From Gammaproteobacteria bacterium (GTDB lineage Bacteria; Pseudomonadota; Gammaproteobacteria; SZUA-229): a stretch of DNA of 5,504 bases. Location: the NCBI GenBank assembly GCA_016764035.1, contig JAESSQ010000216.1:1-5504 (forward strand), in the 5' to 3' direction. The notes under the pieces were generated by a model that was given only the letters and a program-made list of their open reading frames with translations, searched no databases and was not told the DNA's origin. Of the stretch, positions 5,214 through 5,504 are shown piece by piece. Position 1 is the first letter of the stretch. Every line of letters begins with the position of its first letter. The position numbers and the translations under genes are program-made.

Positions 5214-5504
5214 TTAAACGTCAATCTGACTAAATTGCATGATTTTCTTAAGATAACGAGATAAGTCGGTAAAGGCATGATCCCCTCCCTGCTCAACGAT
5301 ACAACGGCTATTTTTGTATTTCGACTCCGCTTGACGATAATCGAGGGTTTCATCACCCGTTTGTAGCAATACATAATAACGATCAGGATCGGTAATTATT
5401 TGCACATCCATCGCCTTTAACTGCTGAATATGTGACTCATCGAATTCCCAGCAACCTTCTTCAAAATAAAATTTGTTTTCTCCCAGGTATGCACTGAGCG
5501 TTTC
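5214..5504 (-). CDS. yqiA: YqiA-type alpha/beta-hydrolase esterase (C-terminal part)
   Basis: The frame is open to the right edge of the window, so the gene starts beyond it; the last 96 residues are visible, roughly half of a protein of about 190. E. coli YqiA (UPF0227) is an esterase active on short acyl esters, physiological substrate unknown. The visible part starts ETLSAYLGENKFYFEEGCWE and contains LLQTGDETLDYRQA (46-59 of the visible part), where D51 is the expected catalytic acid, and EQGGDHAF (71-78), where H76 is the expected catalytic histidine. Both match E. coli LLQQTGDEVLDYRQA and EGGNHAF. The nucleophilic serine (GSSLGG motif) would lie outside the window. An internal ATG at 5411 is not the start, because conserved sequence precedes it. 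It is oriented with nagZ, 128 bp upstream of it. Confidence 0.92.
   Translation of the reverse strand, partial: ETLSAYLGENKFYFEEGCWEFDESHIQQLKAMDVQIITDPDRYYVLLQTGDETLDYRQAESKYKNSRCIVEQGGDHAFTDLSRYLKKIMQFSQIDV

Noticed and set aside
1..5504. Defence, toxin-antitoxin, prophage, CRISPR or mobile-element content
   Set aside because: All long frames belong to known chromosomal families, intergenic gaps are short, and no repeats, integrase, transposase or tRNA-like sequence was seen. The name of hflD refers to phage lambda genetics in E. coli and is not evidence of a prophage here.

Overview
This is a compact stretch of bacterial chromosome, somewhat AT-rich (GC about low-to-mid 40s percent by eye). 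It suggests a gammaproteobacterium: it carries the nudJ-mnmA-hflD block typical of that class, a NagZ of the Proteobacterial one-domain type, a YqiA-type esterase, and a methylthioinosine phosphorylase of the Pseudomonas PA3004 type. The genus cannot be named from this window. There are no mobile elements, CRISPR arrays, tRNA or rRNA genes.

Left arm, + strand (2-2614): the 3' part of a DUF2062 membrane protein gene, then nudJ (Nudix phosphatase), mnmA (tRNA 2-thiouridylase) and hflD. Spacing is very tight (3-bp gap, 4-bp ATGA overlap, 13-bp gap), so they look like one transcription unit with translational coupling. None of the three internal starts has a strong Shine-Dalgarno sequence. The mnmA/hflD junction lies inside a perfect 8-bp inverted repeat that covers both the mnmA stop and part of the hflD start.

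Right arm, - strand (5504-2656, read right to left): the 3' part of yqiA, a 128-bp AT-rich intergenic region, then nagZ (peptidoglycan recycling), a hypoxanthine-type phosphoribosyltransferase and a methylthioinosine/methylthioadenosine phosphorylase-family protein. The last two enzymes fit end to end. The phosphorylase would release hypoxanthine and methylthioribose-1-phosphate from methylthioinosine, and the phosphoribosyltransferase would convert hypoxanthine to IMP. nagZ plus this pair makes a small recycling cluster for cell-wall sugars and purines.

The two arms converge at 2614/2656 with a 41-bp gap and no convincing intrinsic terminator. No clearly new system is visible. The points most worth a second look are the salvage pair next to nagZ, the active-site residues of the phosphorylase, and small regulatory-looking structures at gene junctions (1977-1995, 3448-3461, 5087-5119).
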